Shown piece after piece: positions 40,200-49,251 of a stretch of 64,000 bases of DNA; position 1 is the stretch's first letter, and each line of letters opens with the position of its first letter. Under the pieces are notes generated by a model. That model made no database searches, had not been told where the DNA came from, and saw nothing but the letters and a program-made list of their open reading frames with translations. The stretch is taken from the NCBI GenBank assembly GCA_937980205.1, contig CALJKW010000025.1, positions 62,001-126,000 of the forward strand, read 5' to 3'. The DNA comes from an uncultured Myxococcales bacterium. Its GTDB lineage: Bacteria > Myxococcota > Myxococcia > Myxococcales > Myxococcaceae. Both the position numbers and the translations under genes were made by a program.

Positions 40200-40206
40200 C
40201 AGGCTG

Positions 40207-40767
40207 TTAGAGGTCGATGCCGGCGTAGAGCTCGTCCACCGAGAGCTCGAGCTTCGGATCATCGAGGGTGACGCGCTCTCCGGCGACGAAGCTCTTCTCA
40301 TCCCAACCGGCTTGCGTACGCCAGACCAGCGTCACCTGCTTCTGCCGGTGCGAGATGAAGAGGACGGCGCGGAGCGTCCCGAGCTGCTTGTAGTGCCGCA
40401 GCTTCTCGCCGCGGTCGTAGTCCTCGGTCGAGTCGCTGGTGACCTCGACGAGGATCGACGGATTGGTCGCGGCGTTCGCGTCGATCTTCGCTGGCTGCAA
40501 GCCGCCGCACACCACGGTGGCGTCGGGATACGTCGTGAGGTCGGTGTTCTCGATGCGAACCTTCAGATCTGAGCTGTAGACGATGCAGCGGCCCTTCAGC
40601 TGGTCACGAAGCAGCGCGGCCGTCGCGACTGCCAGCGCAGCGTGTTGCGGCGTGCCGCCAGCCATCGCGTAAATCTCGCCGTGGCAGTACTCGAGCTTGA
40701 GGTCGCTGTCCTCGAGCGCCATCAGGTACTGCTCGTAGCTGTAGTGAAGCCGCCGCGCGGTCGTCAT
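40207..40767 (-). CDS. Uma2-family (DUF820) nuclease-fold protein
   Basis: The product is 186 residues. Its features are those of the Uma2/DUF820 restriction-endonuclease-like fold: LEYCHGEIYAMAGGTPQHAALA, then YPDATVVCGG with the metal-binding Asp, and NPSILVEVTSDSTEDYDRGEK with the E-x-(hydrophobic)-S core. The family is widespread and its role unclear; a nuclease activity is inferred from fold. Its start overlaps the stop of the upstream NlpC/P60-like gene by 4 bp, so they share a transcript. Confidence 0.85.
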   Translation of the reverse strand: MTTARRLHYSYEQYLMALEDSDLKLEYCHGEIYAMAGGTPQHAALAVATAALLRDQLKGRCIVYSSDLKVRIENTDLTTYPDATVVCGGLQPAKIDANAATNPSILVEVTSDSTEDYDRGEKLRHYKQLGTLRAVLFISHRQKQVTLVWRTQAGWDEKSFVAGERVTLDDPKLELSVDELYAGIDL

Positions 40768-41378
40768 CTACCGCCGAGTATAACGTCCCACGACGCGTAG
40801 CCGGCGAAGAGCTCGCCGGTGAGCGCCGCCGGCCCCGCGCGAGAGCGCATGCGCAGCCAGTCGTTGACGGTCTTGTCTTTCGGTCGGCGCGGGTTGAGCC
40901 GCTCCTTCGTGACGCCGCGGCCGCTGCGGTGGACGAAGACGACGGTACCGTCGGCCTCGATGCTCTCGACGACACCGATGTGCGTGAGGCCGTCGTCGCG
41001 GCGGCCGTCGCGGTCGCGGTCGTAGGTCTCTTTGAAGAAGACGAGGTCGCCGGGCTCGGGAGTCCGCTTGTGCAGCGCCTTCTTCTGCTTCGCGGCGTAC
41101 CAGATGGCGGTGACTCCGTTGGTGCCACGCGTGCCGTCGGCCGGCATCAGCTCGTGGCCGGCGCGGCCGTACGCGTAGCGCGCCAGGCCGGTGCAGTCGT
41201 CGGGCAGCTTCGTGACGGCTTTGAGGGACTGAAGGCCGACGAGCGCGTCGGCGTGGTCGGCGATGCGGTCTCCGTCGTCGATGACGTCGGCGGAGACGGT
41301 CAGCTCGGTGACGGCGACCTCGTCTCTCACCGGGGCGCTCGCACAACCACACATCATGAAGAGCGCGAGGTACCGCAT
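40764..41378 (-). CDS. NlpC/P60-like peptidase lipoprotein
   Basis: The product is 204 residues from the ATG at 41378. The N-terminus MRYLALFMMCGCASAP has a lipoprotein signal (C10 or C12). The catalytic Cys is C62 in PDDCTGLARYAYG and the His lies in LTHIGVVESI, the NlpC/P60 spacing, with a PGDLVFFK loop between. It would cleave peptidoglycan stem peptides outside the inner membrane. It is coupled to the Uma2 gene by an ATGA overlap. A very long open frame continues upstream of the ATG, but it lacks coding features. Confidence 0.82.
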   Translation of the reverse strand: MRYLALFMMCGCASAPVRDEVAVTELTVSADVIDDGDRIADHADALVGLQSLKAVTKLPDDCTGLARYAYGRAGHELMPADGTRGTNGVTAIWYAAKQKKALHKRTPEPGDLVFFKETYDRDRDGRRDDGLTHIGVVESIEADGTVVFVHRSGRGVTKERLNPRRPKDKTVNDWLRMRSRAGPAALTGELFAGYASWDVILGGR

Positions 41379-41397
41379 GCGCGGTAATGTGTTGCGC

Positions 41398-41766
41398 ATG
41401 TGGCTGACGGTGATCATCTCGCTCGCGCTGACCCAGGGACGGGTGGAGATCATCAAGGGCGGCACGAAGAAGAAAAGGCCCGCTGTGGTCGCACCTGCCG
41501 AGACGTCGCAGAGCCGGGACGACAAGGCCGCCGCCGAGCTCGCCGCGAAAGAGAAGGCGCTCGAGGAGAAAGAGAAGGCGGTCGACGCGCGCGCGCAGGA
41601 CCTCGAGAAGAAGCAGAAGGACCTCGACGAGCGCGAGGAGAAGCTGCAAGCCGAGAAGGAAGAAGAGAAGAAGCGCCAGACCGTGCAGCGGCAGCAGGCC
41701 GAGAAGCTGCAGCGCGACCAGGGCGCGGCGATGGGCCAGATTACGGACGCGCTCAACGGGAACTGA
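41398..41766 (+). CDS. Exported coiled-coil protein, unknown
   Basis: The product is 122 residues from the ATG at 41398; a start at 41377 would overlap the divergent gene. The N-terminal MWLTVIISLALTQG looks like a short signal. Most of the rest is an alanine/glutamate/lysine heptad region (AAKEKALEEKEKAVDARAQ and KKQKDLDEREEKLQ), a strong coiled coil. Such proteins often tether complexes at the envelope. The stop shares a base with the next gene's start (TGATG). Confidence 0.65.
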   Translation: MWLTVIISLALTQGRVEIIKGGTKKKRPAVVAPAETSQSRDDKAAAELAAKEKALEEKEKAVDARAQDLEKKQKDLDEREEKLQAEKEEEKKRQTVQRQQAEKLQRDQGAAMGQITDALNGN

Positions 41767-42263
41767 TGGGCCGCTGGGACGACGTCACCGCTCACGTCGA
41801 GCACCGCATCACCTTCTCCGAGACCGACGGCCTCGGCTTCGCGCACCACCGCTGCGTCGTCGTCTGGTTCGAGCAGGCGCGCGAGGCGTTCTTCCGCCGC
41901 TTCGGCGTGCCGGCCGTCGAGCTGTACCGCAAAGGCTGGCTGCTCGCGGTGCGGCAGCTCAACGTCCGCTACGACAGCTTCCTGGGCTACGAGGACCAGC
42001 TCTCGATTCGCGTCGCCCTCACCAAGCTCGGCCGCGTCGCGTGCGACTTCCATTACCGCGTCGACAACCTGACGACCGGCAAGCTCGCCGTCCGCGGGCA
42101 CACGAACCTGGTGGCCGTCGACGACAAGGGCAAAGGCCAGCCGCCCGCGCTGTCGCGCATTCACTTCGACCGCGCGCCGTTCGAGAAGCTGCTGGTGAAC
42201 CCCGACGAGCTGTACGACGCGCCGCAGGGCGCGTGGAAGCCGCCGCGCTGGGACCCGGAGTAG
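41766..42263 (+). CDS. Hot-dog-fold acyl-CoA thioesterase (4HBT type)
   Basis: The product is 165 residues. FSETDGLGFAHHRCVVVWFEQAREAFFRR matches the 4-hydroxybenzoyl-CoA-thioesterase motif, with catalytic Asp (TDGLG) and the helix WFEQAREAFF. A later GYEDQLSIRVALTKLG corresponds to the second beta strand of the fold. The substrate is an acyl-CoA that cannot be identified. It is co-translated with the coiled-coil gene through TGATG; the functional link is unknown. Confidence 0.83.
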   Translation: MGRWDDVTAHVEHRITFSETDGLGFAHHRCVVVWFEQAREAFFRRFGVPAVELYRKGWLLAVRQLNVRYDSFLGYEDQLSIRVALTKLGRVACDFHYRVDNLTTGKLAVRGHTNLVAVDDKGKGQPPALSRIHFDRAPFEKLLVNPDELYDAPQGAWKPPRWDPE

Positions 42264-42567
42264 GCTTTTCGTAAGGGCGCGATGCGGCCGACGAACGCGT
42301 CCGTCGAGGCCGTCGAGCCGTATATGTCGAACGGTTTGGTCGTCGATGCCGCCGTTCGTCTCCACCGAGGGGAACAGCGCGTAGCCCGAGCCCGGCGTGA
42401 TCGGTGGCAGCCACGACGCGGGTGTCCTTGGTGCGAACGGCCGCGACCGGTGTGAGGCAGGCAAAGTGAAACGCGTCGGTGACGCGGAAGCTCGCACCCC
42501 CTGGACGGCGCAGCGCGCGCGCCGGTATGCGAGCGGCCGAAGTTCGGGGAACCGAGGAAGACAATCG
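42264..42567. other. 304-bp intergenic stretch
   Basis: No gene is recognised. The minus-strand frame that continues from the NlpC/P60 gene stays open here and contains a protein-like phrase (LPPITPGSGYALFPSVE), but there is no start or ribosome site, so a decayed gene is possible and unproven. The ribosome site for the next gene (CCGAGGAAG) lies at its right edge. Confidence 0.4.
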
Positions 42568-43848
42568 ATGAAGACCTCGCGAACCCACCTGCTCTTCGCA
42601 GGCGCGTTGCTTTGCATTGCCTGCTCGCCATCTCCGAGTGACCCTGTCGGTGACCTGCTGACCGTCGTTGGCCGAGTCCTCGACGACGCGGGAAGGCCGA
42701 TGTCGGGGGCAACCGTCATCGTCCGCGGAAAGTCGCCGACCACGACGGACGCCGATGGGCGCTTCGCCGTCGCGGACGTCGAGGCGCCATACGACATCTC
42801 CGTGCTCCAGTCCGTAGGACAGTCCGCCTACGTCACGGCGTACACCGGCTTGAGGCGCGCCGACCCGCGCCTGTACGCGTCGGGGCCGGTGCGCGGCCGA
42901 CAGCACGTCGCGAGTGTCAGCGGAGAGCTCCGTGGCAGCGCCGACTTCCCCTCACCAGTCTCGGGGAACCGGAGCACGTTCGTGGCGTTCACGAGCCCCG
43001 ACCGCGGGCGCGGGCAAGCCAGGCCGTACGCGCGTCCGTACTCGGTCGGCGTCGGGTGGGACGGGCCCGACACCACGACGGGGACGCTGCACGCGCTGCA
43101 GTGGGACGGCATCGGGCGCAAGACGTTCGTTGGCTACGGCCGGCGTGATGACGTGCTCGTCGCGCGTGACAACACTGCCACGATGAAGGACATCGTGCTC
43201 TCGCCCGTCCCGACGCGGCAGCTCAGCGGCACCATCAACCTCCCGGCCGGTTTCAGGGTCGACAGGACGGCGCTCGAACTCATGCTCGACGAGGACCCCG
43301 TCTTCCTCAGCGGAGAGAGCGGCCACACGACAGCCTTCGTCTATGACACCCCCGCCTTCCCCGGCGCGTCCTTTCGCGCGACGGTGCTCGCTCTAGCGCC
43401 GGGACAGGGGCAGTGGGAGCTGCGATCGACCTTGCTCGCGAAGGGCGGCCTGGGAGCGTCTTCGACCGTCACCTTCGACTTCGTGGAGCCGCCGACACAG
43501 CTCATGCCTGTCGACGCGGCGTCCGGCATCGACCTCGCGAGCCAGGACTTCAGCTGGTCCCCGATGGGCGCGGCGGGCGTCTACATCCTCTGGGTCAAGA
43601 TCGATCACCGCATCCACGTCTCGGTCTTCACCGAAGGGACGAGCGCGCGCCTTCCATCGACCGCGGAGCTCGGCCTGGGGACCATCGCTTCCGGCCTGAA
43701 CGCGACCTGGGGGGTGACGGGCGGGTTGGGCGCTGCGCGCACCGTCGAGGCGATGGTCGCCACGGACCACCCCTATGCCGCACTCACCACCGACGGCGCC
43801 GACGTCCGCATCGCACAGTGCAGCTCGCGCGACTTCACGACGAAGTAG
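42568..43848 (+). CDS. Lipoprotein with carboxypeptidase-regulatory-like domain
   Basis: The product is 426 residues. The signal ends in a lipobox (GALLCIACSPSPS). Residues about 31-90 are a carboxypeptidase-regulatory-like beta-sandwich (LTVVGRVLDDAGRPMSGATVIVRG, TTTDADGRFAVADV), a domain used to build extracellular scaffolds. The remainder is beta-rich (GTINLPAGFRVDRTALEL) without a recognised family. Its stop is 60 bp before the ferredoxin fusion. Confidence 0.75.
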   Translation: MKTSRTHLLFAGALLCIACSPSPSDPVGDLLTVVGRVLDDAGRPMSGATVIVRGKSPTTTDADGRFAVADVEAPYDISVLQSVGQSAYVTAYTGLRRADPRLYASGPVRGRQHVASVSGELRGSADFPSPVSGNRSTFVAFTSPDRGRGQARPYARPYSVGVGWDGPDTTTGTLHALQWDGIGRKTFVGYGRRDDVLVARDNTATMKDIVLSPVPTRQLSGTINLPAGFRVDRTALELMLDEDPVFLSGESGHTTAFVYDTPAFPGASFRATVLALAPGQGQWELRSTLLAKGGLGASSTVTFDFVEPPTQLMPVDAASGIDLASQDFSWSPMGAAGVYILWVKIDHRIHVSVFTEGTSARLPSTAELGLGTIASGLNATWGVTGGLGAARTVEAMVATDHPYAALTTDGADVRIAQCSSRDFTTK

Positions 43849-43908
43849 GTCAGGGTCGACCCTCTCCAACGAGAGCGGCGCGCAGCACATATACTGCGCG
43901 CCCTCTCG

Positions 43909-46900
43909 ATGGCGCAGGTCCGGTACGGAGACAAATCGTTCGAATGGGCGAGCGGCGAGTCGTTGCTCGACTGCCTCGAGCGCAACGGCGTGGACGTGCC
44001 GTCGTCGTGTCGCAGCGGCGCGTGCCACTCGTGCCTGGTGAAGGTCGTCGAAGGCCCCATCTCTCCCGTCGCGCAGCTCGGCCTCAAAGAGACGTGGAAG
44101 CAGCAGAACCTGTGCATGTCGTGCGTGAGCACCGAGCACGCGGACGTGACGGTGGCGCCGAGCGACACGAGCGTGCAGGTGAAGGCGCGCGTCGTGGCGA
44201 AGCACCACCTCGGGCGCGACGTGGTGCGGCTGCACCTGCGCACCGACGCCGCGTTCGCGGTGCGGGCCGGCCAGTTCGTGAACCTCACGCGTCCGCGCGA
44301 CGGGCTCACGCGCTCGTATTCGGTGGCGAGCATCGAGACCGACGGTCACGTCGAGCTGCACGTGCGCGTGGTGCCGAACGGGAAGATGTCGCAGTGGGTG
44401 CACTCGGAGCTGCGCGAGGGCCAGGAGGTCTCGCTGCGCGGCCCCACCGGAGACTGCTTCTACGCCGAGGGCCGGCCTGATCAGCCGCTCGTGCTCGTCG
44501 GCACCGGCACCGGCCTCGCGCCGCTCGTCGGCGTCGCGCGCGACGCGCTGGCCAGGAACCACCGCGGCTCCATCACGCTGATTCACGGCGGCCGCACTCC
44601 GCCGGACCTGTACCTCGACGCCGAGCTGCGCAAGCTCGCGCGGCAGCACCCGAACTTCCGCTATCTGCCCGTGCTCTCGGGAGACGTCGAGCTGCCCGGC
44701 GTGCCGAAAGGCCACGTCGACCGCGTGCTCACGCAGCAGTTCCCCTCGCTCGCCGGGTTCCGCGCCTTCCTCTGCGGCAGCCCGAAGATGGTCCGCGACG
44801 TGCGCGCGCTCATCTACAAGCTCGGCGCGTCGCTCGACGACATCTTCGCGGACGCGTTCATCCCGGCGCCTCCGCCGAAGGTGGCGCCGGCCGCTGCTCC
44901 GGGCGCGGCGGTCCCGCTGCCGGTGCTGTCGAGCAAGCCGTTTCAGGTGAAGCAGGGCACTCCCAAGATGCAGAAGGTGCGCTTCGCGATTCAGGCGCTC
45001 ATCTTCTCCGGCTTCCTCGCGCAGGCGGTGCTGTTCTACGCGGCGTCGTTCAAGCCGTTCGGCTCGATGCTGCCGTTCATGGCGTACGACTCGCTCGGCC
45101 ACATGGTCGTGTCTTCGACGCTGGTGGTGTGGGCGACGCTGTTCCTCGCGGTGTTCATCTTCGGCCGCTTCGCGTGCGGTTGGCTGTGCCCCATCGGCTT
45201 TTTGCAGGACGCCGGCGAGAAGGTGCTCAAGGCGCTGAAGGTGCAGCTGCCCAAGCCCATGCGACAGTCGAACGCGGTGCGCTTCGGCATGAGCGCGCTC
45301 GTGCTCGGGCACTTCGTGGTGATGCCGGTGCTCGCGATGCCGGTGCGCGTGTGGCAGTTCGACTGGCTCTTCCGCGAGCCGTGGCTGCTCGGCTTCCCGT
45401 TCCGCGCCGGCCTGTTCACGCTCGACCTGCTCCTGCTCTTCACCGTCGTCGGCCTGGTGCTGCCGTACTTCTTCGGGCCGAGGCCGTACTGCAAGATGGT
45501 CTGCGAGACCGGGTACCTGTTCGACCTCACCTCCCGCTACGCGTTCGGTCGCGTGCGCCGCAACGAGGGCTTCGAGCGCGACACGTGCCTGTCGTGCCAG
45601 CGCTGCAGCAACATCTGCCCGCAGGGCATCAACGTGTTCGAAGAGGTGCACCTGTTCGACCGCGTCGTGTCGTCGGGCTGCGTGTCGTGCATGCAGTGCG
45701 TGAACACGTGCCCGAACGAGACCATCGTCTACAGCTTGCGCAAGAAGGCCGCCGACACGGGGCGCGTCGTCGGCTACCTCGCGGCGCTGCAGACGAAGGC
45801 GTCGGACCTGCCCCGCTACTTCCTCACCGGAGTCGGCGCGCTCACCGGCGCCTTCATCGGCTTCATCGTGCTGCCGCCGTCGTACTTCCACACGTACGCG
45901 ATGTTCGCCTCGCTCGGCGGCCTGCTCGGCTTCCTCGTCTGGCGCGGCGTCGCGGTCGCGTTCCGGCCGTGGCTGTCGAAGTGGTTCCCCGAGGCCCACG
46001 TCTCGCAGGTGGAGAAGGAGCGCGCGGCGCGGCTCGTACCGCTCTCGGCGGAAGAGCGGCGCAGCAGCGAGGGCGGCACGGCGGCCTCGACGGGCTCGCG
46101 GAAGGCCGTCGCGGTGGCGGGGTTCGCGGTGTTCGTCGGCGCGTGGGTGTCGGTGGGGTTCGTGTCGTCGAGCGTGCCTCCGCGCATCGGCACGCTGGAC
46201 GAGCTGCCGGCGGCGACGCTCTCGCCCGCGGCGCGATCGGGGCAGTTCTACCTCGGCGTGCCGACGGAGACGTCGTCCGAGGTGACGCAGAAGACCTACG
46301 CAGGGCTGCGCGAGGCGCTCAACGGCAAGCTCGCCGAGGACGTGCGCGTGTGGAGAGCAGACTCGTACGGCGCGCTCGCCATCGCGCTCGAGCACGAGAA
46401 GCTCGACGCTGCGTTCTTGCCTGCGGCGTCGGCGCACGCGCTGCTCAAGCGGACGAAGGTGCACGTCATCGCGCAGACGACGTACGGCGGCAGCGCGACC
46501 TACAACGGGCTGCTGGTGGCGCGCGCCGACGTGCAGCCGACGCCCGAGGGCCTGCGCGGCGCGCGCATCGCGCTGGGGCAGCTGGACTCGCTGTCGGGCT
46601 ACCTCGCGCCCGTGTGGTGGCTCGAGCGGCAGGGCGTGAAGCTGCAAGACTTCGGAGAGGTCGTCTTCGCTTCGAATCACAACCAGGCCGTGTCGCTGCT
46701 CGCGAAGGACCGCGTCGACGTCGCCGCCACGTTCGAGTCGGGGCTGAAGGTGTTCCTCGAGAGGAACCCCGACGTGAAGGTGCAGGTGCTCAAGCGCTTC
46801 AACAAGCTGCCGAACGCGGTGCTCGTCACGCGCGCCTCGATGGGCGAGCCGCAGCGCATGGCCCTGCTCGGCGCGATGGAGCGCGTCTTCACCGACCCCG

Positions 46901-47004
46901 ACGCCGAGCACGCGCGCGAGGGCTTGCGCTCGGGCGCTGCGATGGACGGCCTCGTGCCTGCGACGGAGGCGGTGCTCGGGTCCGTCGACTCGTGGTTGGA
47001 GTGA
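43909..47004 (+). CDS. Ferredoxin / ferredoxin-reductase / NapH-like 4Fe-4S / PhnD-like fusion protein
   Basis: The product is 1031 residues with four modules. Residues 1-90 form a plant-type [2Fe-2S] ferredoxin (C34, C39, C42 in SCRSGACHSC, and C72 in CMSC). Residues about 90-335 form a flavin reductase of ferredoxin-NADP type (RSYSVASIET, GTGTGLAPLVG). A membrane part has about five helices with FACGWLCPIGFLQD (C423, C427) and two bacterial 4Fe-4S motifs (C560, C563, C566, C570 and C591, C594, C597, C601). After a further two helices, residues about 750-1031 form a PhnD-like solute-binding domain (YLGVPTETSSEV, SKxxxGLL pattern at NGLLVARAD). It looks like an electron path from NAD(P)H across the membrane; the role of the binding domain is unknown. 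Confidence 0.9.
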   Translation: MAQVRYGDKSFEWASGESLLDCLERNGVDVPSSCRSGACHSCLVKVVEGPISPVAQLGLKETWKQQNLCMSCVSTEHADVTVAPSDTSVQVKARVVAKHHLGRDVVRLHLRTDAAFAVRAGQFVNLTRPRDGLTRSYSVASIETDGHVELHVRVVPNGKMSQWVHSELREGQEVSLRGPTGDCFYAEGRPDQPLVLVGTGTGLAPLVGVARDALARNHRGSITLIHGGRTPPDLYLDAELRKLARQHPNFRYLPVLSGDVELPGVPKGHVDRVLTQQFPSLAGFRAFLCGSPKMVRDVRALIYKLGASLDDIFADAFIPAPPPKVAPAAAPGAAVPLPVLSSKPFQVKQGTPKMQKVRFAIQALIFSGFLAQAVLFYAASFKPFGSMLPFMAYDSLGHMVVSSTLVVWATLFLAVFIFGRFACGWLCPIGFLQDAGEKVLKALKVQLPKPMRQSNAVRFGMSALVLGHFVVMPVLAMPVRVWQFDWLFREPWLLGFPFRAGLFTLDLLLLFTVVGLVLPYFFGPRPYCKMVCETGYLFDLTSRYAFGRVRRNEGFERDTCLSCQRCSNICPQGINVFEEVHLFDRVVSSGCVSCMQCVNTCPNETIVYSLRKKAADTGRVVGYLAALQTKASDLPRYFLTGVGALTGAFIGFIVLPPSYFHTYAMFASLGGLLGFLVWRGVAVAFRPWLSKWFPEAHVSQVEKERAARLVPLSAEERRSSEGGTAASTGSRKAVAVAGFAVFVGAWVSVGFVSSSVPPRIGTLDELPAATLSPAARSGQFYLGVPTETSSEVTQKTYAGLREALNGKLAEDVRVWRADSYGALAIALEHEKLDAAFLPAASAHALLKRTKVHVIAQTTYGGSATYNGLLVARADVQPTPEGLRGARIALGQLDSLSGYLAPVWWLERQGVKLQDFGEVVFASNHNQAVSLLAKDRVDVAATFESGLKVFLERNPDVKVQVLKRFNKLPNAVLVTRASMGEPQRMALLGAMERVFTDPDAEHAREGLRSGAAMDGLVPATEAVLGSVDSWLE

Positions 47005-47010
47005 CGGCCG

Positions 47011-47751
47011 TCACCGTGCCGGCAGGTCGGTCAGGTTCATCTTCAGCGGCTTGTTCTTCCCCACCTTGACCGGCACGGAAAGCCGGCGGCGCTTGCCGTC
47101 GTCGCCGACGAGCGTGAGCAGGTGCGTGCCGACGGGCAGCTCCGCATTGAACAGCGGCGTGCGCCCGACCTTCTGATTGCCACGGAACACGTCGGCCTCG
47201 GGAAAGGTGACGAGCGTGACGGTGCCGGTCTTCGGCTTCGTCGGCGCCTTCGCCGTCGTCCCCGCATCCGCTGCTGCGGCAGCAGGCGGCGCTGGCGGCT
47301 GCGGCACCGGCGCGTTGCTCGGAATCGCGGGCGGGATGTTCACGCCGATGGGCTCGGGAGTGCCCGCGACGGCGACGCCTCCATCCCAGGAGGGCAGCAC
47401 CTCGGGGTTGTCGTCGAACAGCACCTGCACCGACTTCACGTGGTGCACGTGCCGCCTCGCGAGGATGTTCACGTTGCGGATGAGCTCTCGGCGGGTTGCC
47501 GGGTCAGCGGGCGGATCAGGAAACTGCACCGTCACGATGACCTGCTCGTCGCTGCCGGGCGCGAGGTCGACGCGGACGTTGGTGTCGCGGCCGGTCTCCT
47601 GCCGGATGGCTGCGCTCGCGGCGATGCCGTCACGGAACATCTCGCGCCTGGCGTCCTTCAGCGCGTAGCGGTGCACGAGGAACGCGACCGCGGCGAGCGC
47701 GGCGACGCCGACGATGCTCGCGACCACCCGCACCAGCCAGCGCGCCATCAT
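47011..47751 (-). CDS. Single-pass protein with C-terminal PEGA domain
   Basis: The product is 246 residues. A TM helix at the N-terminus (LVRVVASIVGVAALAAVAFLVH) is followed by a small alpha/beta stretch, a Pro/Ala-rich linker and a PEGA-like domain in the last 75 residues (TVTLVTFPEADVFRGNQKVG, then LPVGTHLLTLVGDDGKRR). It faces the periplasm. The function is unknown. It converges on the ferredoxin fusion with 6 bp between stops. Confidence 0.75.
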   Translation of the reverse strand: MMARWLVRVVASIVGVAALAAVAFLVHRYALKDARREMFRDGIAASAAIRQETGRDTNVRVDLAPGSDEQVIVTVQFPDPPADPATRRELIRNVNILARRHVHHVKSVQVLFDDNPEVLPSWDGGVAVAGTPEPIGVNIPPAIPSNAPVPQPPAPPAAAAADAGTTAKAPTKPKTGTVTLVTFPEADVFRGNQKVGRTPLFNAELPVGTHLLTLVGDDGKRRRLSVPVKVGKNKPLKMNLTDLPAR

Positions 47752-47767
47752 GCGCGCGGCAGCATAG

Positions 47768-48625
47768 TCAAAGCGCCACGAGGTCGCGCTTCGCGGAGTC
47801 GACCAGCTCGAAGAACGCGCGCACGTTCGCCGAGAGCTGCCGCGCCGACGGGTAGACGAGCTGAATCGGCACGGCTTGCGGCTCGAGCTCCTCGAGCACG
47901 GTGACGAGGCGGCCGGCGGCGACGTGCTCCGCGACCTGGTAGCCGAGCGCGACGGTGATGCCTCCGCCGCGCAGCGCGTGCGCGATGGCCGCGTCGGGGC
48001 TGTTCGTCGTGAAGCGGGCAGGGAAGGGGGCCTTGGGCTCGAGCGCGGCGAGGTGGATGAGCTCGTGCTTCGCGAGGTCGGCGAGCGTGCGCGGACGCTT
48101 CCTGCCCGACAGGTACTTGGGAGCGCACACCCGCAGACGCCGCGTCGCGCCGAGCCGTTTCGCGACCAGCGACGAGTCCGCGAGGTGGCCGATGCGCACG
48201 GCGAGGTCGATGCCGTCGTCGACCAGCGGCAGCACCGCGTCGGTGAGCAACAGCTCGGCGCGGACGGCAGGGAAGCGCAGCACCAGCTGGCTCACCAGCG
48301 GCGCGACGTGCAGCCGGCCGAACAGCGTCGGCGCGGTGACCACGAAGCGGCCTGCCGGAGACACGCGCTCGGCCTGCGCCGCGGCCTCCGCCTGCTCGAC
48401 GTCGTGGAGAATGCGCCGCGCCTGCTCGAGGTAGCGGCGGCCCGCGTCGGTGAGCGTCACCTTGCGGGTGGTGCGGTGGAGCAGCCGCAGGCCGAGCTGG
48501 CTCTCCAGCGCCGCGACCTGTCGGGTGACGGCGGGCGTCGAGAGCTTCAGCTTCTTCGCGGCCGCGGTGAAGCCGTTCGCGTCGGCGACGGCGACGAACG
48601 TGTGCATGGCGGCGAACCGGTCCAT
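47768..48625 (-). CDS. LysR-family transcriptional regulator
   Basis: The product is 285 residues. The winged HTH is MHTFVAVADANGFTAAAKKL followed by STPAVTRQVAALESQLG and RTTRKVTLTDAGRRYLEQA. The C-terminal half is the usual type 2 periplasmic-binding-protein-like effector domain, with GIDLAVRIGHLADSSLVAKRLG. It diverges from the AhpD-family gene, which LysR regulators commonly control from the shared spacer, probably in response to a small molecule. It lies 16 bp from the PEGA gene. Confidence 0.93.
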   Translation of the reverse strand: MDRFAAMHTFVAVADANGFTAAAKKLKLSTPAVTRQVAALESQLGLRLLHRTTRKVTLTDAGRRYLEQARRILHDVEQAEAAAQAERVSPAGRFVVTAPTLFGRLHVAPLVSQLVLRFPAVRAELLLTDAVLPLVDDGIDLAVRIGHLADSSLVAKRLGATRRLRVCAPKYLSGRKRPRTLADLAKHELIHLAALEPKAPFPARFTTNSPDAAIAHALRGGGITVALGYQVAEHVAAGRLVTVLEELEPQAVPIQLVYPSARQLSANVRAFFELVDSAKRDLVAL

Positions 48626-48698
48626 TGCGTGGAGCGTAACAGTGTCTTGCTACCTGCCGGCATTACCGATGTCTCGCGCAAGGCTATTGATGGGCATC
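48626..48698. promoter_or_regulatory. Divergent promoter region of the LysR gene and the AhpD-family gene
   Basis: This 73-bp spacer separates the two divergent starts. A LysR-type T-N11-A site should lie here by analogy with the family, but no single clear match can be picked by eye, so no motif is proposed. An upstream in-frame ATG for the AhpD gene at 48690 lies inside it. Confidence 0.35.
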
Positions 48699-49250
48699 AT
48701 GAACCGACTCCCCACTCCCCCGTCCATCGAAGCCAGTCCCACCCCGTCGCGCCCGATGCTGGAGGCCGTGAAGAAGCAGCTCGGCTCGGCGCCGAACCTC
48801 TTCCGCACGCTCGGCATCAGCCCGGCGGCGCTCGAGGGCTACCTCGGGCTCTCCGGAGCGCTCGGCAAGGGCGAGCTCGACCTGCGCACGCGCAACCGCC
48901 TCGCGATGGTCGTCGCCGAGACGAACGGCTGCACGTACTGCCTCTCGGCGCACACGTACCTGGGGCTGAACCTGGCGAAGCTGTCGGCCGAAGAGCTGAC
49001 CGCGAACCGCGGCGCGCGCTCGAGCGACCCGAAGGCCGAGGCGGCGCTCGTCTTCGCGCGGCGCGTGGTCGAGGCGCGCGGCCACGTGAGCGACTCGGAC
49101 GTGCGCGGGGTGAAGGCCGCCGGCTACAGCGACGCGGCGGTGCTGGAGATCGTCCTGCACGTCGCGCTGAACACGCTCACCAACTACGTGAACGAGGTCG
49201 CGAAGACCGAGGTCGACTTCCCCGTCGTCGGGCGCAGAGAGGCGGCGTGA
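48699..49250 (+). CDS. AhpD/carboxymuconolactone-decarboxylase-family protein
   Basis: The product is 183 residues from the ATG at 48699. The AhpD active site is present: ETNGCTYCLSAHTYLG with C78, C81 and H85. This CxxC...H core is that of alkylhydroperoxidase-like oxidoreductases. A role in peroxide or electrophile detoxification is likely. It faces the LysR gene and is followed by the flavin-type gene, with 1 bp between; both probably form the LysR target operon. Confidence 0.88.
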   Translation: MNRLPTPPSIEASPTPSRPMLEAVKKQLGSAPNLFRTLGISPAALEGYLGLSGALGKGELDLRTRNRLAMVVAETNGCTYCLSAHTYLGLNLAKLSAEELTANRGARSSDPKAEAALVFARRVVEARGHVSDSDVRGVKAAGYSDAAVLEIVLHVALNTLTNYVNEVAKTEVDFPVVGRREAA

Positions 49251-49251
49251 C

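Noticed and set aside
42264..42567. A protein-like phrase on the minus strand (LPPITPGSGYALFPSVE) suggesting a decayed gene
   Set aside because: No start, no ribosome site and no recognised family; it may be a chance open frame.
40764..42797. A 677-residue open frame on the minus strand
   Set aside because: Only the 204 residues from 41378 show NlpC/P60 features. The rest overlaps two convincing plus-strand genes and has a composition typical of shadow frames in GC-rich DNA.
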